From positions 24,703 to 88,702 of the forward strand of contig NZ_JACHHA010000010.1 in NCBI RefSeq assembly GCF_014202495.1: a stretch of DNA of 64,000 nt, given 5' to 3'. Source of the stretch: Cerasibacillus quisquiliarum (GTDB lineage: Bacteria > Bacillota > Bacilli > Bacillales > Amphibacillaceae). Shown piece by piece: positions 35,500-44,611 of the stretch (the stretch's first letter is position 1; every line of letters starts with the position of its first letter). The translations under genes were made by a program, and so were the position numbers. Under the pieces are notes generated by a model. It had not been told where the DNA came from. It saw only the letters and a list, made by a program, of their open reading frames with translations, and did no database searches.

Positions 35500-35501
35500 T
35501 C

Positions 35502-35535
35502 AAAAAGCGGTCTTCATGGTAAAGACCGCTCTTTT
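35502..35535. terminator. Bidirectional terminator between convergent genes
   Basis: Nine-bp stem AGCGGTCTT/AAGACCGCT, with TCTTTTACTG after it on the plus strand and TTTTTG on the minus. Confidence 0.85.
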
Positions 35536-36475
35536 ACTGTTCTATTTTTTGAAAATAATCGATAAGACCGAGAGAACTTAAATATAAATCTAAATTGATT
35601 AATAAATACACATCGTCATTCGCCATAATACCTTGCTTTAGAAGGTCTTGCGTCACTTTCTGTTGTAATTGTTTCATTAAATCATCATATGTATCCCCTC
35701 TAACAAAGGCTTGTTCTCCAATATCGATAAAGATATCTAGCCAGTTACTCACTTGATGAAGTGCTTTTTCTGGTTCATTTGTGACACCAAAATGACCATA
35801 ACATAATTGCTTAATCGGTAATTGCTTTAGTTTTTCTAATGACTTTTTCATCGCTTCTGGGTCGAATTGATTTGCTGGTGTAAATGGTAGAACAAAATCG
35901 ACTCCTACTTGAGCCAATTGTTCATATCGTATCCCTGCGCTATTACCAGTAAATAAACGTTTTGTCTCCTTATCATAAATGACTAAATGATGTGGCATAT
36001 GGCCAGGTGTCTCAATAAATCGAAGTGTACAGTCTATGCCAATGTCTAACTCATCACCATCTTGTTTTGTTATAATATCTTCTTCATAAACTTTCCGAAT
36101 CGGATCAAAAAAATCGGTAAAATTATCACCATACATCGCGCGTGTCACAGCAGCAACTTTTCTCGGCTGTAATAAATACTGGACCGCATCTGGATGACAG
36201 ATAATTTTAGCATTTGGACAAGATTGCATAAATAGCCCTATACCACCTGCATGGTCTAGATGAGCATGGGTTAAAATAACATATTCAACTTCTTCCATAT
36301 GAAAGCCTAGCTTTTGTAATCCACGTTGAACATAGGGTACAGAAGGGCTCGGTCCAATTCCAATTAAGGTGAGTTTTTCTTTAGCAAGTACGTAGATGCT
36401 TGTCCTCTTTCGTATGTTCATATCAAATCCATCAATTAAGTATAGGTCTTGATCAATAAGAAGCGGTTGTTGCAA
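35534..36475 (-). CDS. MBL-fold metallo-hydrolase in the TctA operon
   Basis: 313 residues. Metal motif HAHLDHAGG near 69-77, then ETPGHMPHH near 156-164, and GHFGV near 228 as the final His. This is the glyoxalase II-like MBL group with a C-terminal helical extension. It starts at TTG behind AAGGAG, 19 bases after the tctA-like stop, so it is the third gene of that operon. It may act on whatever carboxylate the permease imports (inference). Confidence 0.8.
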   Translation of the reverse strand: MQQPLLIDQDLYLIDGFDMNIRKRTSIYVLAKEKLTLIGIGPSPSVPYVQRGLQKLGFHMEEVEYVILTHAHLDHAGGIGLFMQSCPNAKIICHPDAVQYLLQPRKVAAVTRAMYGDNFTDFFDPIRKVYEEDIITKQDGDELDIGIDCTLRFIETPGHMPHHLVIYDKETKRLFTGNSAGIRYEQLAQVGVDFVLPFTPANQFDPEAMKKSLEKLKQLPIKQLCYGHFGVTNEPEKALHQVSNWLDIFIDIGEQAFVRGDTYDDLMKQLQQKVTQDLLKQGIMANDDVYLLINLDLYLSSLGLIDYFQKIEQ

Positions 36476-36494
36476 TGTTGTTATCTCCTTCCCA

Positions 36495-37847
36495 TTATGA
36501 GAATAATCCTAATAGCCACGGTGCCGCATATAAAACCATAAACTGTACACCATAATTCACACCCCAACGATGTAGAGTACCCGCTACGATACCGATTAAA
36601 AAGACACCTGCAATGTTTATTAAGCCTGCATCACGATAAGCTAACATAAGAACGAGTGCAAAAAACACACCTAATAATGCTTCGTGTGGAACATATTTAA
36701 ACACGAATGCACAAATTTGCTGTGAATATTTTACGGTCACATAATAAGTAAGCCCAATAGCAATAACTGCACCAATGATGGTTGCTACGACAAAATCGGT
36801 CATTGTTAATAAATGGTGTAAATTATGTTCTTCTGTCAACACAGGTGGAGCATTAAATAAAGCAATGGCTGGTCCAATAGCTGTCGGTGATAATGGTAAA
36901 CCGATAGCAATTAGTGGAATCAATGTTCCAGAAATATACGTTGCATTTGTTAATCCATCCATACTCGCAATAGCTCGCGATGCACGTTTGACTGGGTCTT
37001 TAATATATTTCGTTAATGCCTCCCCTAAAAAGATTGTCATACCAACTGGGCTCATAAAGAAAGTCACCACACCTAAAAATGAAGCAAATGATGTTGTTCG
37101 GACTTCACTTCGTTCAAGTATTTTAAAGGGATTCGGAAACCCTTTCGTCGGTTTTTGCTTCATCACTTTTATTTCCTTTTTGCCGTAGCGTGGCTTTTTT
37201 TGACGAATATCCTTATTTATTAATTCAAATAACGTTAAAATAATAGGTCCTATCGTAATGCCTAAGAAAAACGATGTAAAAACCGTTTTATCTTCTGGAA
37301 TTATTCCAATACCCCAATATAAATGACGTAATCCTTGAATGAGGATAGCAAAAGGTAAAATAGATGCTAAAGCTAGCCAACGGTTTTTAGACATTAAAGC
37401 TAGAAAAACAGCTCCACCAAAAAAGATCGGTCCAGCGTATTGTGCAATATTGCCACCAAATGGAGCCAATAAGCTCGCTAGTAATAAACTTAGTGGTACA
37501 GCAACAATTGTTCCTATTACCGAACCAGAAGCCATTTTTCGAATGCTTACATCTGGTAATCCATACTTTTTTAATACCATCGCATGTTCAACCATTGGTG
37601 CAGCCATCACGCCACCTGGAATACCTGCAATAGCAACTGGAATGGAGTCTGTTAATTTTTTTGCGACAATGGCTGAGATAAAGAAAGATAAAATAACGAT
37701 TGGTTGTATACCCATTAATACAAGTACAAGAGTAACTGGAGCAAGAACAGCTGTTTCATCCGTACCTGGTGCAATTCCAATTATCGTATATAATGTTGCA
37801 CCAATAACTGCCGCGATAACCATTTGAATAATAAGTGATATATCCAA
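36495..37847 (-). CDS. TctA-family tripartite tricarboxylate transporter permease
   Basis: 450 residues, about eleven or twelve membrane spans. TctA-type features: TIIGIAPGTDETAVLAPVTLVL near 21-42 and the repeated VAIAGIPGGVMAAPMVEHAMVLKKYGLPDVSIRKMASGSVIGTI near 71-113. No TctC binding-protein gene and no classical TctB accompanies it, only the 78-residue protein just upstream. TTG start behind AGGAGGAG. The substrate is likely a di- or tricarboxylate, unproven. Confidence 0.8.
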   Translation of the reverse strand: MDISLIIQMVIAAVIGATLYTIIGIAPGTDETAVLAPVTLVLVLMGIQPIVILSFFISAIVAKKLTDSIPVAIAGIPGGVMAAPMVEHAMVLKKYGLPDVSIRKMASGSVIGTIVAVPLSLLLASLLAPFGGNIAQYAGPIFFGGAVFLALMSKNRWLALASILPFAILIQGLRHLYWGIGIIPEDKTVFTSFFLGITIGPIILTLFELINKDIRQKKPRYGKKEIKVMKQKPTKGFPNPFKILERSEVRTTSFASFLGVVTFFMSPVGMTIFLGEALTKYIKDPVKRASRAIASMDGLTNATYISGTLIPLIAIGLPLSPTAIGPAIALFNAPPVLTEEHNLHHLLTMTDFVVATIIGAVIAIGLTYYVTVKYSQQICAFVFKYVPHEALLGVFFALVLMLAYRDAGLINIAGVFLIGIVAGTLHRWGVNYGVQFMVLYAAPWLLGLFS

Positions 37848-37850
37848 AGT

Positions 37851-38087
37851 TTACTCCTCCTCTTCAATATATTCAAAAGTACGTTTTGGTTTAAAAATAA
37901 CAGTGCAAATAATAAAACCTATAACTGTTCCAATTAATCCAAAGATAAGTGGTTTCGTTTCATCATTTGGTGCGAGAAAATAGCCCCCCATCGTTGTTAT
38001 GCTACAAATAATTAAACTTAGCACTAAATCTTTCATATCGACAACGTCTTCCCAAACTTCAATATACTTTTTATCATTTGATTCCAT
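37851..38087 (-). CDS. Small membrane protein, TctB-like partner of the permease
   Basis: 78 residues from the ATG at 38087, which has GGAGG 7 bases before it (the longer reading from 38138 does not). Two spans (about 20-38 and 45-66) and an acidic tail FEYIEEEE. It stops 3 bases before the tctA-like start, so co-translation is likely. A minimal stand-in for the four-span TctB is inferred from position only. Confidence 0.6.
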   Translation of the reverse strand: MESNDKKYIEVWEDVVDMKDLVLSLIICSITTMGGYFLAPNDETKPLIFGLIGTVIGFIICTVIFKPKRTFEYIEEEE

Positions 38088-38227
38088 TTCTTTACCTCCA
38101 CACCTTTCAAACATGTTCTTGAATTTATTATCATACACTTTTTTTATGAGAAGAGAAATAGATATAGAATATTTTATAATAAATCGTTCACACTAAAAAT
38201 GATAATCATAAAGGAGGAATATAAACG

Positions 38228-38848
38228 ATGCAACATCAACAAAATCAAGGACAGCAGTTTCAGCGCTCAGAACAAGTCCCTCCGCAAATGAATCACGGTG
38301 GTCATGAGCTGTTTGATGCCCATGAGGCAATTTCTGGATTAGTTGGCGGAATGGAACAGTATATGTTGTATGAACAACATATTCAAGATCCCGAACTCAA
38401 GTCAATGCTCCAAAGACATCAATCATTTCTAACCCAATTATACAATACGATTGTCGAAACATTAAAAACTGGGCAGGATCCAACTGTTAAAACACAAGTA
38501 TATGAAATGACTGAAAGTAATGACGTGCTATTCGGAATGCAACCAACACAACCAAAAACACCTGCTCAATCGGTCCAAGATATTAACGATCAATGTATTT
38601 CAGGCTTTATGATGGCTGCATTAAAATCGAGTGCATCTAGTTTTACAATGACTGCTTTAGAGACGACAAATCCTGTCTTACGTCGTGTGTTTGCTGATAG
38701 CATCCCTAATTTAATTGAGATGGCGTACGAAGTCTTTCTATATCAAAACCGTAAACATTACTATCAAGTACCACAATTAAAGCAAGAAGATATGCATCAA
38801 TATATGAACGCTTTCGCACCGGTTCAAGGTGGTACAACGATGCATTAA
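38228..38848 (+). CDS. Spore coat protein, CotF family
   Basis: 206 residues, a ferritin-like helical Coat F domain. ELFDAHEAISGLVGGMEQYMLYEQHIQDPELKSML is near 26-60. The second half, DINDQCISGFMMAALKSSASSFT... to NRKHYYQVPQL, is the conserved end. The N-terminus is Gln-rich. It implies an endospore-former and mother-cell expression. I could not fix a SigE or SigK promoter. AAAGGAGG precedes the ATG. Confidence 0.88.
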   Translation: MQHQQNQGQQFQRSEQVPPQMNHGGHELFDAHEAISGLVGGMEQYMLYEQHIQDPELKSMLQRHQSFLTQLYNTIVETLKTGQDPTVKTQVYEMTESNDVLFGMQPTQPKTPAQSVQDINDQCISGFMMAALKSSASSFTMTALETTNPVLRRVFADSIPNLIEMAYEVFLYQNRKHYYQVPQLKQEDMHQYMNAFAPVQGGTTMH

Positions 38849-38866
38849 TTAATGAAGATCATACAG

Positions 38867-38900
38867 AAATCCGCTCCTCTAATTAAGGAGCGGATTTTTC
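38867..38900 (+). terminator. Terminator after the CotF gene
   Basis: Twelve-bp perfect stem AAATCCGCTCCT/AGGAGCGGATTT then TT. It directly abuts the stop of the convergent 56-residue gene and may serve both. Confidence 0.85.
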
Positions 38901-39071
38901 CTAATCAAGTAAACGATTATTTTCATCTGTTGACATAATTTTAACAGATCGGGTAGCTTTTGATTCATTTACGACTCCTTCCCCGTGACAAACACTACAC
39001 TTATATTGCCAGCCTTCATCATCTCGCTGCATCCCCGAACCGTGACACGCCTTACAAGTAGTATGATTCAT
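38901..39071 (-). CDS. 56-residue DnaJ-type zinc-finger protein
   Basis: An ORF with AGGAGG about 8 bases before its ATG. The peptide has two CxxCxGxG repeats, CKACHGSG (6-13) and CSVCHGEG (25-32), separated by a polar loop, then a charged tail. This is the zinc-binding unit of DnaJ, here free-standing as in the anti-TRAP peptide of B. subtilis, although the sequence is otherwise unlike anti-TRAP. It follows the aconitase stop by 24 bases on the same strand, so co-transcription is likely. The zinc site is clear; the role is unknown. Confidence 0.75.
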   Translation of the reverse strand: MNHTTCKACHGSGMQRDDEGWQYKCSVCHGEGVVNESKATRSVKIMSTDENNRLLD

Positions 39072-39095
39072 ATGATGTCACCTCCTAATATATAT

Positions 39096-41042
39096 TTACG
39101 CTTGCCTATTTTTTACCCAATTAATCATGCCACCTTGTAACATCACGTCAATTTGACGTTTTGATAATGCGTGAGTTACTTCTATACGCTTATCTGTTCC
39201 TTTAATATCAAGAAAAAATGGTTGGTCCGCCTTAACTTTATTACGTAAATTAGAAACGACCAAAACATCTCCGTTTTTGAGTTTGTCATAATCATCAACA
39301 TTAACAAAAGTGAGTGGCAAGACACCGAAGTTAACTAAGTTTTGCCAATGTATACGAGCAAAATCCTTCACAAGAGCGATTTTCAACCCTAAATAACGTG
39401 GAGCTAACGCTGCATGCTCACGACTCGATCCTTGACCATAATTATAACCAGCAACAATCGCATGGCCACCTTCTGATACAGTCTTTTTCGCTCGTGAGTA
39501 ATACGAATCATCAATGATTTCAAATGTAAACTTGCTTATTTCAGGCAAATTACTACGGTAAGGAAGCACACGTGCTCCACCAGCCAGAATTTCGTCTGTT
39601 GATATGTTGTCGCCCATTTTTAATAATATAGGTACTTCTAACTCATCGGGTAAAACATCCATTTCCGGAATGGAGGCGATATTTGGACCTTTCTCCAAAG
39701 GAATTTTCCTTGCTTTCTCATACGGTAATGGTGCATCTAAAATCGTATGATCGACGGTCGGATTTTTAAGTTCTTTAACTTTTGGATATGGCATATTTAA
39801 TGTTCGTGGGTCAGTAATTTTTCCAGTTAATGCAGATGCAGCTGCTGTTTCTGGGCTACATAAATAAACACTATCTTCTTTAGTCCCAGAACGTCCAGGA
39901 AAATTACGGGGGGTCGTACGTAAGCTATTTTTACCAGTAGCTGGCGCTTGTCCCATACCAATACAGCCATTACAACCAGCTTGATGCATACGTGCTCCTG
40001 CTTGTAAGAGGCTTGCAATATGACTTTCTTTTACAAGATCTGTTAACATTTGTCTTGATGTAGGATTAATATCAAATGATACACCATTTGCCACTTTTTT
40101 ATCTTTAACGATTTCAGCGGCAATAGCAAAGTCGCGAAAGCCCGGATTGGCAGATGAACCGATATAAGACTGATAAATTGGTGTACCTGCAACTTCGCGA
40201 ACAGGAACAACATTTCCAGGGCTTGATGGTTTAGCTATTAAAGGTTCAAGCTCTGATAAATTAATTTCCTCATTTATATCATAAGTCGCATCGTCATCCG
40301 CTACGAGCTCAATCCAATCATCTTCTCTTCCTTGGGCTGTTAAGAATCGTTTCACTTCTTGATCTGATGGGAAGACTGTTCCCGTCGCTCCTAATTCAGC
40401 GCCCATATTTGCAATAACATGGCGATCCATCGCACTTAATTGATCGAGTCCTGGACCATAATATTCAATTATTTTACCGACGCCACCCTTTACATCATGG
40501 CGTCTTAATAATTCTAGAATAACATCCTTAGCACTTACCCAATCTGGAAGTTCCCCAGTTAACTTGATCCCCCACACTTGGGGCATTTTAACATAAAATG
40601 GTTCACCAGCTATGGCTAACGCCACATCTAATCCGCCAGCGCCCATGGCTAACATACCCATACAGCCATTTGCACAAGTATGGCTATCAGAGCCGAGTAG
40701 TGTTTTTCCTGGTTTTGCTAAATACTGCATGTGAACGGGATGGCTGACACCATTTCCAGGACGGCTGTGATATAATCCAAAACGACGTGTTGCACTATAT
40801 AAAAATAAGTGGTCATCTGGATTCTTACTATCTTCTTGAATCAGATTATGGTCAACATATTGAGCAGATACTTCTGTTTTTGCACGTTGAAGTCCCATCG
40901 CTTCTAGTTCAAGCATCACTAATGTACCAGTCGCATCTTGTGTTAAAGTTTGATCAATTTTCAAACCTACTTCTTCACCTGGAACCATCTCTCCAGATAT
41001 GAGATGACTTTTAATAAGCTTTTGGGTAACATTTAATCCCAT
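39096..41042 (-). CDS. Aconitate hydratase, short Aquifex-type
   Basis: 648 residues, clearly shorter than the 900-residue CitB of most bacilli. GSDSHTCANGCMGMLAMGAGGLDVALA (Cys about 124) and AGCNGCIGMGQ (Cys about 357 and 360) hold the 4Fe-4S cluster. The swivel domain has DNISTDEI near 485 and YGQGSSREHAAL near 540. The length and text fit the 'aconitase, Aquifex type' family that isomerises citrate to isocitrate. Related hydro-lyases (homoaconitase, 3-isopropylmalate dehydratase) are possible but less likely, as both domains are fused here. AAGGAGG precedes the ATG. Confidence 0.88.
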   Translation of the reverse strand: MGLNVTQKLIKSHLISGEMVPGEEVGLKIDQTLTQDATGTLVMLELEAMGLQRAKTEVSAQYVDHNLIQEDSKNPDDHLFLYSATRRFGLYHSRPGNGVSHPVHMQYLAKPGKTLLGSDSHTCANGCMGMLAMGAGGLDVALAIAGEPFYVKMPQVWGIKLTGELPDWVSAKDVILELLRRHDVKGGVGKIIEYYGPGLDQLSAMDRHVIANMGAELGATGTVFPSDQEVKRFLTAQGREDDWIELVADDDATYDINEEINLSELEPLIAKPSSPGNVVPVREVAGTPIYQSYIGSSANPGFRDFAIAAEIVKDKKVANGVSFDINPTSRQMLTDLVKESHIASLLQAGARMHQAGCNGCIGMGQAPATGKNSLRTTPRNFPGRSGTKEDSVYLCSPETAAASALTGKITDPRTLNMPYPKVKELKNPTVDHTILDAPLPYEKARKIPLEKGPNIASIPEMDVLPDELEVPILLKMGDNISTDEILAGGARVLPYRSNLPEISKFTFEIIDDSYYSRAKKTVSEGGHAIVAGYNYGQGSSREHAALAPRYLGLKIALVKDFARIHWQNLVNFGVLPLTFVNVDDYDKLKNGDVLVVSNLRNKVKADQPFFLDIKGTDKRIEVTHALSKRQIDVMLQGGMINWVKNRQA

Positions 41043-41231
41043 TAAAATTCCTCCTTATTTCATCCTTACTAAGCAGCCGAATCACCCTATAGTTAGTATA
41101 TGTTAACGGTAGAAAATTATTTGTTGAATCAATACCTTAAAGGGTGCTATAAGATTTGTAAAATACTTTTTAGTTCATATCGTGGACTACCAAGAGATGA
41201 AACAAAGAAAGGCGAACAGCGAGAAGTTATT

Positions 41232-42095
41232 TTACAATTTTTGCCCGTCATATTTATCCAATGTAAATCCTCTACCTAATATTTCTGATGCGTTGAGGAA
41301 AATAACGAAGGATGATTCATCTTCTTGTAAACGTTTCTTTAAATGGACAGCTTCCTGCTGTTCAGCTACACAAAGGATCATCGTCTTTTCCTTTTGCGTA
41401 TGACCACCTATTGAACGTACCTTTGTTATTCCTCGATCAATTTCATCTTTAATTAGTGCTTGAATCTTATCTTCATGTTCGGTAATGATAAGTATAAGTT
41501 TTGTTCGGGATGTATCAATTTGAACGACATCGATCGCCTTCCCAGTAATATAAATCGCCATCAATGCAAATAGCGTCAATTCTAGATTAAATACGATTAA
41601 CGATGCGATCACTACTATTCCGTCAACTATAAATTGAGAATAACCACTCGAAATGCCGGTAAATTTTTTTACAATTTGGGCGATTGCAGCTGTCCCTCCT
41701 GTTGATCCATTCCCTTTATAAACGAATCCTAAACCTATACCTAAAACAGCTCCACCATATAATGCTCCTAAAAAGGGATTCGTTACATAAATCGGTATAT
41801 CTTGAGATAACCAAATAACAAACGGTACCCAAAATGTTCCAATTAGTGTTTTTTTGGAAAAATCCTTTCCTAAAACAATCCAACCAATAATAAAAATAGG
41901 GATATTCATAATAAATTGTGTCAAGGCAGGGCTAAGTTGAAATAATTCATAAAGAATCGTACTGACACCCGATAAGCCACCAGCAGCTAATTTAGCTGGG
42001 AGTAAGAAAATATTATATGATAAACCGACTAAGCTTGCTCCGAAAAATATATAAAAATAATCGCGATATATAAATTGATTTTGACGTCTAGACAT
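41232..42095 (-). CDS. YitT-family membrane protein (DUF161 + DUF2179)
   Basis: 287 residues. Five or six membrane spans (about 10-190) with the family text LLPAKLAAGGLSGVSTILYELF and YKGNGSTGGTAAIAQIVKKFTGISSG. A C-terminal soluble DUF2179 domain (about 205-287) contains GITKVRSIGGHTQKEKTMILCV. Bacilli carry many paralogues; some may be transporters. No symbol is given because the paralogue cannot be told. AGAGAGG lies 11 bases before the ATG. Confidence 0.85.
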   Translation of the reverse strand: MSRRQNQFIYRDYFYIFFGASLVGLSYNIFLLPAKLAAGGLSGVSTILYELFQLSPALTQFIMNIPIFIIGWIVLGKDFSKKTLIGTFWVPFVIWLSQDIPIYVTNPFLGALYGGAVLGIGLGFVYKGNGSTGGTAAIAQIVKKFTGISSGYSQFIVDGIVVIASLIVFNLELTLFALMAIYITGKAIDVVQIDTSRTKLILIITEHEDKIQALIKDEIDRGITKVRSIGGHTQKEKTMILCVAEQQEAVHLKKRLQEDESSFVIFLNASEILGRGFTLDKYDGQKL

Positions 42096-42309
42096 GTTAA
42101 GGTTTTCCTCTCTTTTGCTATGATATTTGTATTAAAATGGTTTTTATGATATTTTAGTATAATCGAATGTAGGAGTAAATGGTACAAAATTTATTTTATA
42201 TGCATGTTTACAAAAAATCCAAGCTATATTTTAACATAGGGCTTAGGATTAGGCTTGGAAGAGACGGAAATATTTACTATATGGACCATATGATTTATTA
42301 ACCGTTTCC

Positions 42310-42338
42310 TTGCATCGAGGCCTTGAATATCGTAAAAT
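42310..42338 (+). promoter_or_regulatory. Probable promoter of ltaS
   Basis: TTGCAT, 17 bases, TAAAAT, about 55 bases before the GTG start. A small palindrome ATATGG-A-CCATAT lies upstream at 42279-42291. Nothing else is recognised in the 297-base gap 42096-42392. Confidence 0.45.
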
Positions 42339-42392
42339 AATATGTTGACACTACATTCAATAGTTTGTTAGAAAAAATTGAGGTGACACAAA

Positions 42393-44432
42393 GTGAAGAA
42401 AGTCTTACAAACAAAGATGGGATTCTTCTTTGTAGCTGCAACTTTGCTTTGGCTGAAGTCGTATATTATTTATGTTATTGAGTTTAATTTAGACATAAAA
42501 AATGGGATACAGTCGTTTCTTTTATTCATAAATCCAATTAGTTCTGTATTGATTTTTCTTGGTATTGCTTTATTTGCACGTGGGAAAAAAGCTGGGATAT
42601 GGATTATCATCATCGATTTTCTCATGAGCTTCTTTCTCTATGCGAACGTCGTATTTTATCGATTCAACAACGACTATATCACGTTACCTACATTAACCCA
42701 AACAAGTAACTTTGGAAGTATTGGTGGAAGTATTGTTAGCTTAATAGAGTGGTATGATATCTTCTACTCAATCGATTTAATTCTAATAGTGATTTTATTT
42801 GTTAAGACGAAACATCTTTGGTCAGATGAACGCCTTCAAATACGAAAACCAATTATGGTGTTAATGGCGGGTGCGATTGCTTTTTCTGTGAATCTCAGTA
42901 TGGCAGAAGCAGACAGACCACAGCTACTGAAAAGAACGTTCGATCGAAATTATATTGTTAAATATTTAGGCGCTTATAATTTTGCTATTTATGACGCCGT
43001 GCAAAATATTAAATCATCGTCACAACGTGTACTTGCAGATAGTAATGATATCGTTGAAATTGCCGACTATACGAAAAATAAATTCGCTGAACCAAATGAA
43101 GAACTCTTTGGAATTGCGAAAGGGAAAAATATTATTAAAATTCATCTAGAATCTTTCCAGTCGTTTTTAATTGATTATGAACTACATGGCGAAGAAGTAA
43201 CACCGTTTCTAAACTCACTTGTTCATAATAAAGAAGAAGGATTTACCTATTTCGATAATTTCTTCCATCAAACAGAGCAAGGAAAAACTGCTGATGCAGA
43301 ATTTATTCTTGATAACTCTTTATACGGTTTACCACAAGGTGCCGCCTTTGTAACGAAAGGAAATAATACGTATCAAGCATTACCTGCCATTTTAAATCAA
43401 AAACAAAATTACACATCAGCGATTTTACATGGCGATTATAAGTCATTCTGGAACAGAGATGAAATTTATAAACAATTTGGCATCGATTACTACTTTGATG
43501 CAAGCTATTATGATATGAGCGATGACAATGTAATTAATTATGGGCTTAAAGATAAACCATTTTTTAAAGAGTCCATGCCGATGTTAGAAAAACTAAATGA
43601 AACAAATAAACCATTTTATGCACATCTTGTCACATTAACACATCACCATCCATATTTAATTGATGAAGAGGAAGCAACGATTCCACCAGCAGAAACAGGT
43701 GACAATTCAGTGGACCGCTATTTTCAAACAGCGCGTTACTTGGATGAATCACTTGAACAATTCTTTAATGATTTAAAAGAAGCTGGTCTATACGAAGACT
43801 CTATTATTTTCTTATACGGGGATCATTATGGTATTTCTGAAAACCATAATCGAGCAATGAGTGAACTACTTGATAAAGAAATCACACCTTTTGAAAGTGC
43901 ACAATTACAACGTGTTCCATTTCTAATTAGAATTCCTGGTGTTGAAAGTCAAGGAACAAACCATCGTTATTCAGGACAAATAGATGTTATGCCGACACTT
44001 TTACATTTATTAGGGATTCGTGCCGACGATTATATTTTATTTGGCACAGACATGTTCTCTAAAGAACATAAACAATTCGTGCCGTTCCGTCGTGGCGACT
44101 TCATTACGCCGGATTATACGTATGTATCTGGTACCTACTATGACAATGAAACAGGAGAAGTCATCGAGAAAGTAACAGATGAAATGAATGAAATGAAGCA
44201 ACTAATTGAAGAAGAGCTTCGGTTATCAGATAAGCTTGTATATGGGGATTTGCTAAGATTCTATACACCTACAGAAGATTGGAAGCCTGTTGACCCATCT
44301 ATTTACCGTTACGGATATGATGAAAATGAAGAATCAAGGAAATTTAAGGCAACAGATGAAAATGAAGAAGAACAACAAGAACAGGAATCTGAGAATTCTA
44401 AGGTCATACATGATCCTAAAATTAAAGAATAA
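42393..44432 (+). CDS. ltaS: Lipoteichoic acid synthase
   Basis: 679 residues. Five N-terminal membrane spans (to about residue 185) precede a large exterior sulfatase-fold domain. The catalytic Thr lies in TEQGKTADAEFILDNSLYGLP (about 298), with metal segments FYAHLVTLTHHHPY near 410 and LYGDHYGISENHN near 474. It polymerises glycerol phosphate from phosphatidylglycerol. The C-terminal tail is strongly Glu/Gln-rich. GTG start behind GAGGTGAC. Bacilli often have several LtaS paralogues (LtaS, YfnI, YqgS, YvgJ), and which this is cannot be settled here. Confidence 0.92.
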   Translation: MKKVLQTKMGFFFVAATLLWLKSYIIYVIEFNLDIKNGIQSFLLFINPISSVLIFLGIALFARGKKAGIWIIIIDFLMSFFLYANVVFYRFNNDYITLPTLTQTSNFGSIGGSIVSLIEWYDIFYSIDLILIVILFVKTKHLWSDERLQIRKPIMVLMAGAIAFSVNLSMAEADRPQLLKRTFDRNYIVKYLGAYNFAIYDAVQNIKSSSQRVLADSNDIVEIADYTKNKFAEPNEELFGIAKGKNIIKIHLESFQSFLIDYELHGEEVTPFLNSLVHNKEEGFTYFDNFFHQTEQGKTADAEFILDNSLYGLPQGAAFVTKGNNTYQALPAILNQKQNYTSAILHGDYKSFWNRDEIYKQFGIDYYFDASYYDMSDDNVINYGLKDKPFFKESMPMLEKLNETNKPFYAHLVTLTHHHPYLIDEEEATIPPAETGDNSVDRYFQTARYLDESLEQFFNDLKEAGLYEDSIIFLYGDHYGISENHNRAMSELLDKEITPFESAQLQRVPFLIRIPGVESQGTNHRYSGQIDVMPTLLHLLGIRADDYILFGTDMFSKEHKQFVPFRRGDFITPDYTYVSGTYYDNETGEVIEKVTDEMNEMKQLIEEELRLSDKLVYGDLLRFYTPTEDWKPVDPSIYRYGYDENEESRKFKATDENEEEQQEQESENSKVIHDPKIKE

Positions 44433-44466
44433 AGCATGAAAAAGCTGGGAACCTATTAAAAATAAG

Positions 44467-44512
44467 AAAGTGCAGAAAATCAAGATTTGCAAATTTGATT
44501 TTCTGCACTTTA
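44467..44512 (+). terminator. Terminator of ltaS
   Basis: Seventeen-bp perfect stem beginning AAAGTGCAGAAAATCAA, an 11-base loop, and TTTAG after. Confidence 0.85.
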
Positions 44513-44556
44513 GCTCATAGACATAAGATATATCATAATAATTTCAATAAAAATAA

Positions 44557-44608
44557 AAGCGACCTGCTATGTTTCTCTTTCAAGAAACAAAACATAGCAA
44601 GTCGCCTT
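44557..44608 (-). terminator. Terminator of pssA
   Basis: Long stem, with GCGAC-TGCTATGTTT pairing to AAACATAGCA-GTCGC (one base bulge each side). On the minus strand it is followed by TTTTATTTTTATT. Confidence 0.85.
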
Positions 44609-44611
44609 TTT

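Noticed and set aside
36775..37827. Long plus-strand open frames opposite the TctA gene
   Set aside because: They are antisense shadows of a well-supported membrane protein gene; their translations lack any domain or start signal.
38196..38210. AATGATAATCAT before the CotF gene as a Fur box
   Set aside because: Only the centre of the consensus matches (about 11 of 19 bases) and a spore coat gene is not an expected Fur target.
41182..41403. Plus-strand ORF opposite the end of the YitT gene
   Set aside because: The overlapping minus-strand gene has clear family text; this frame has none.
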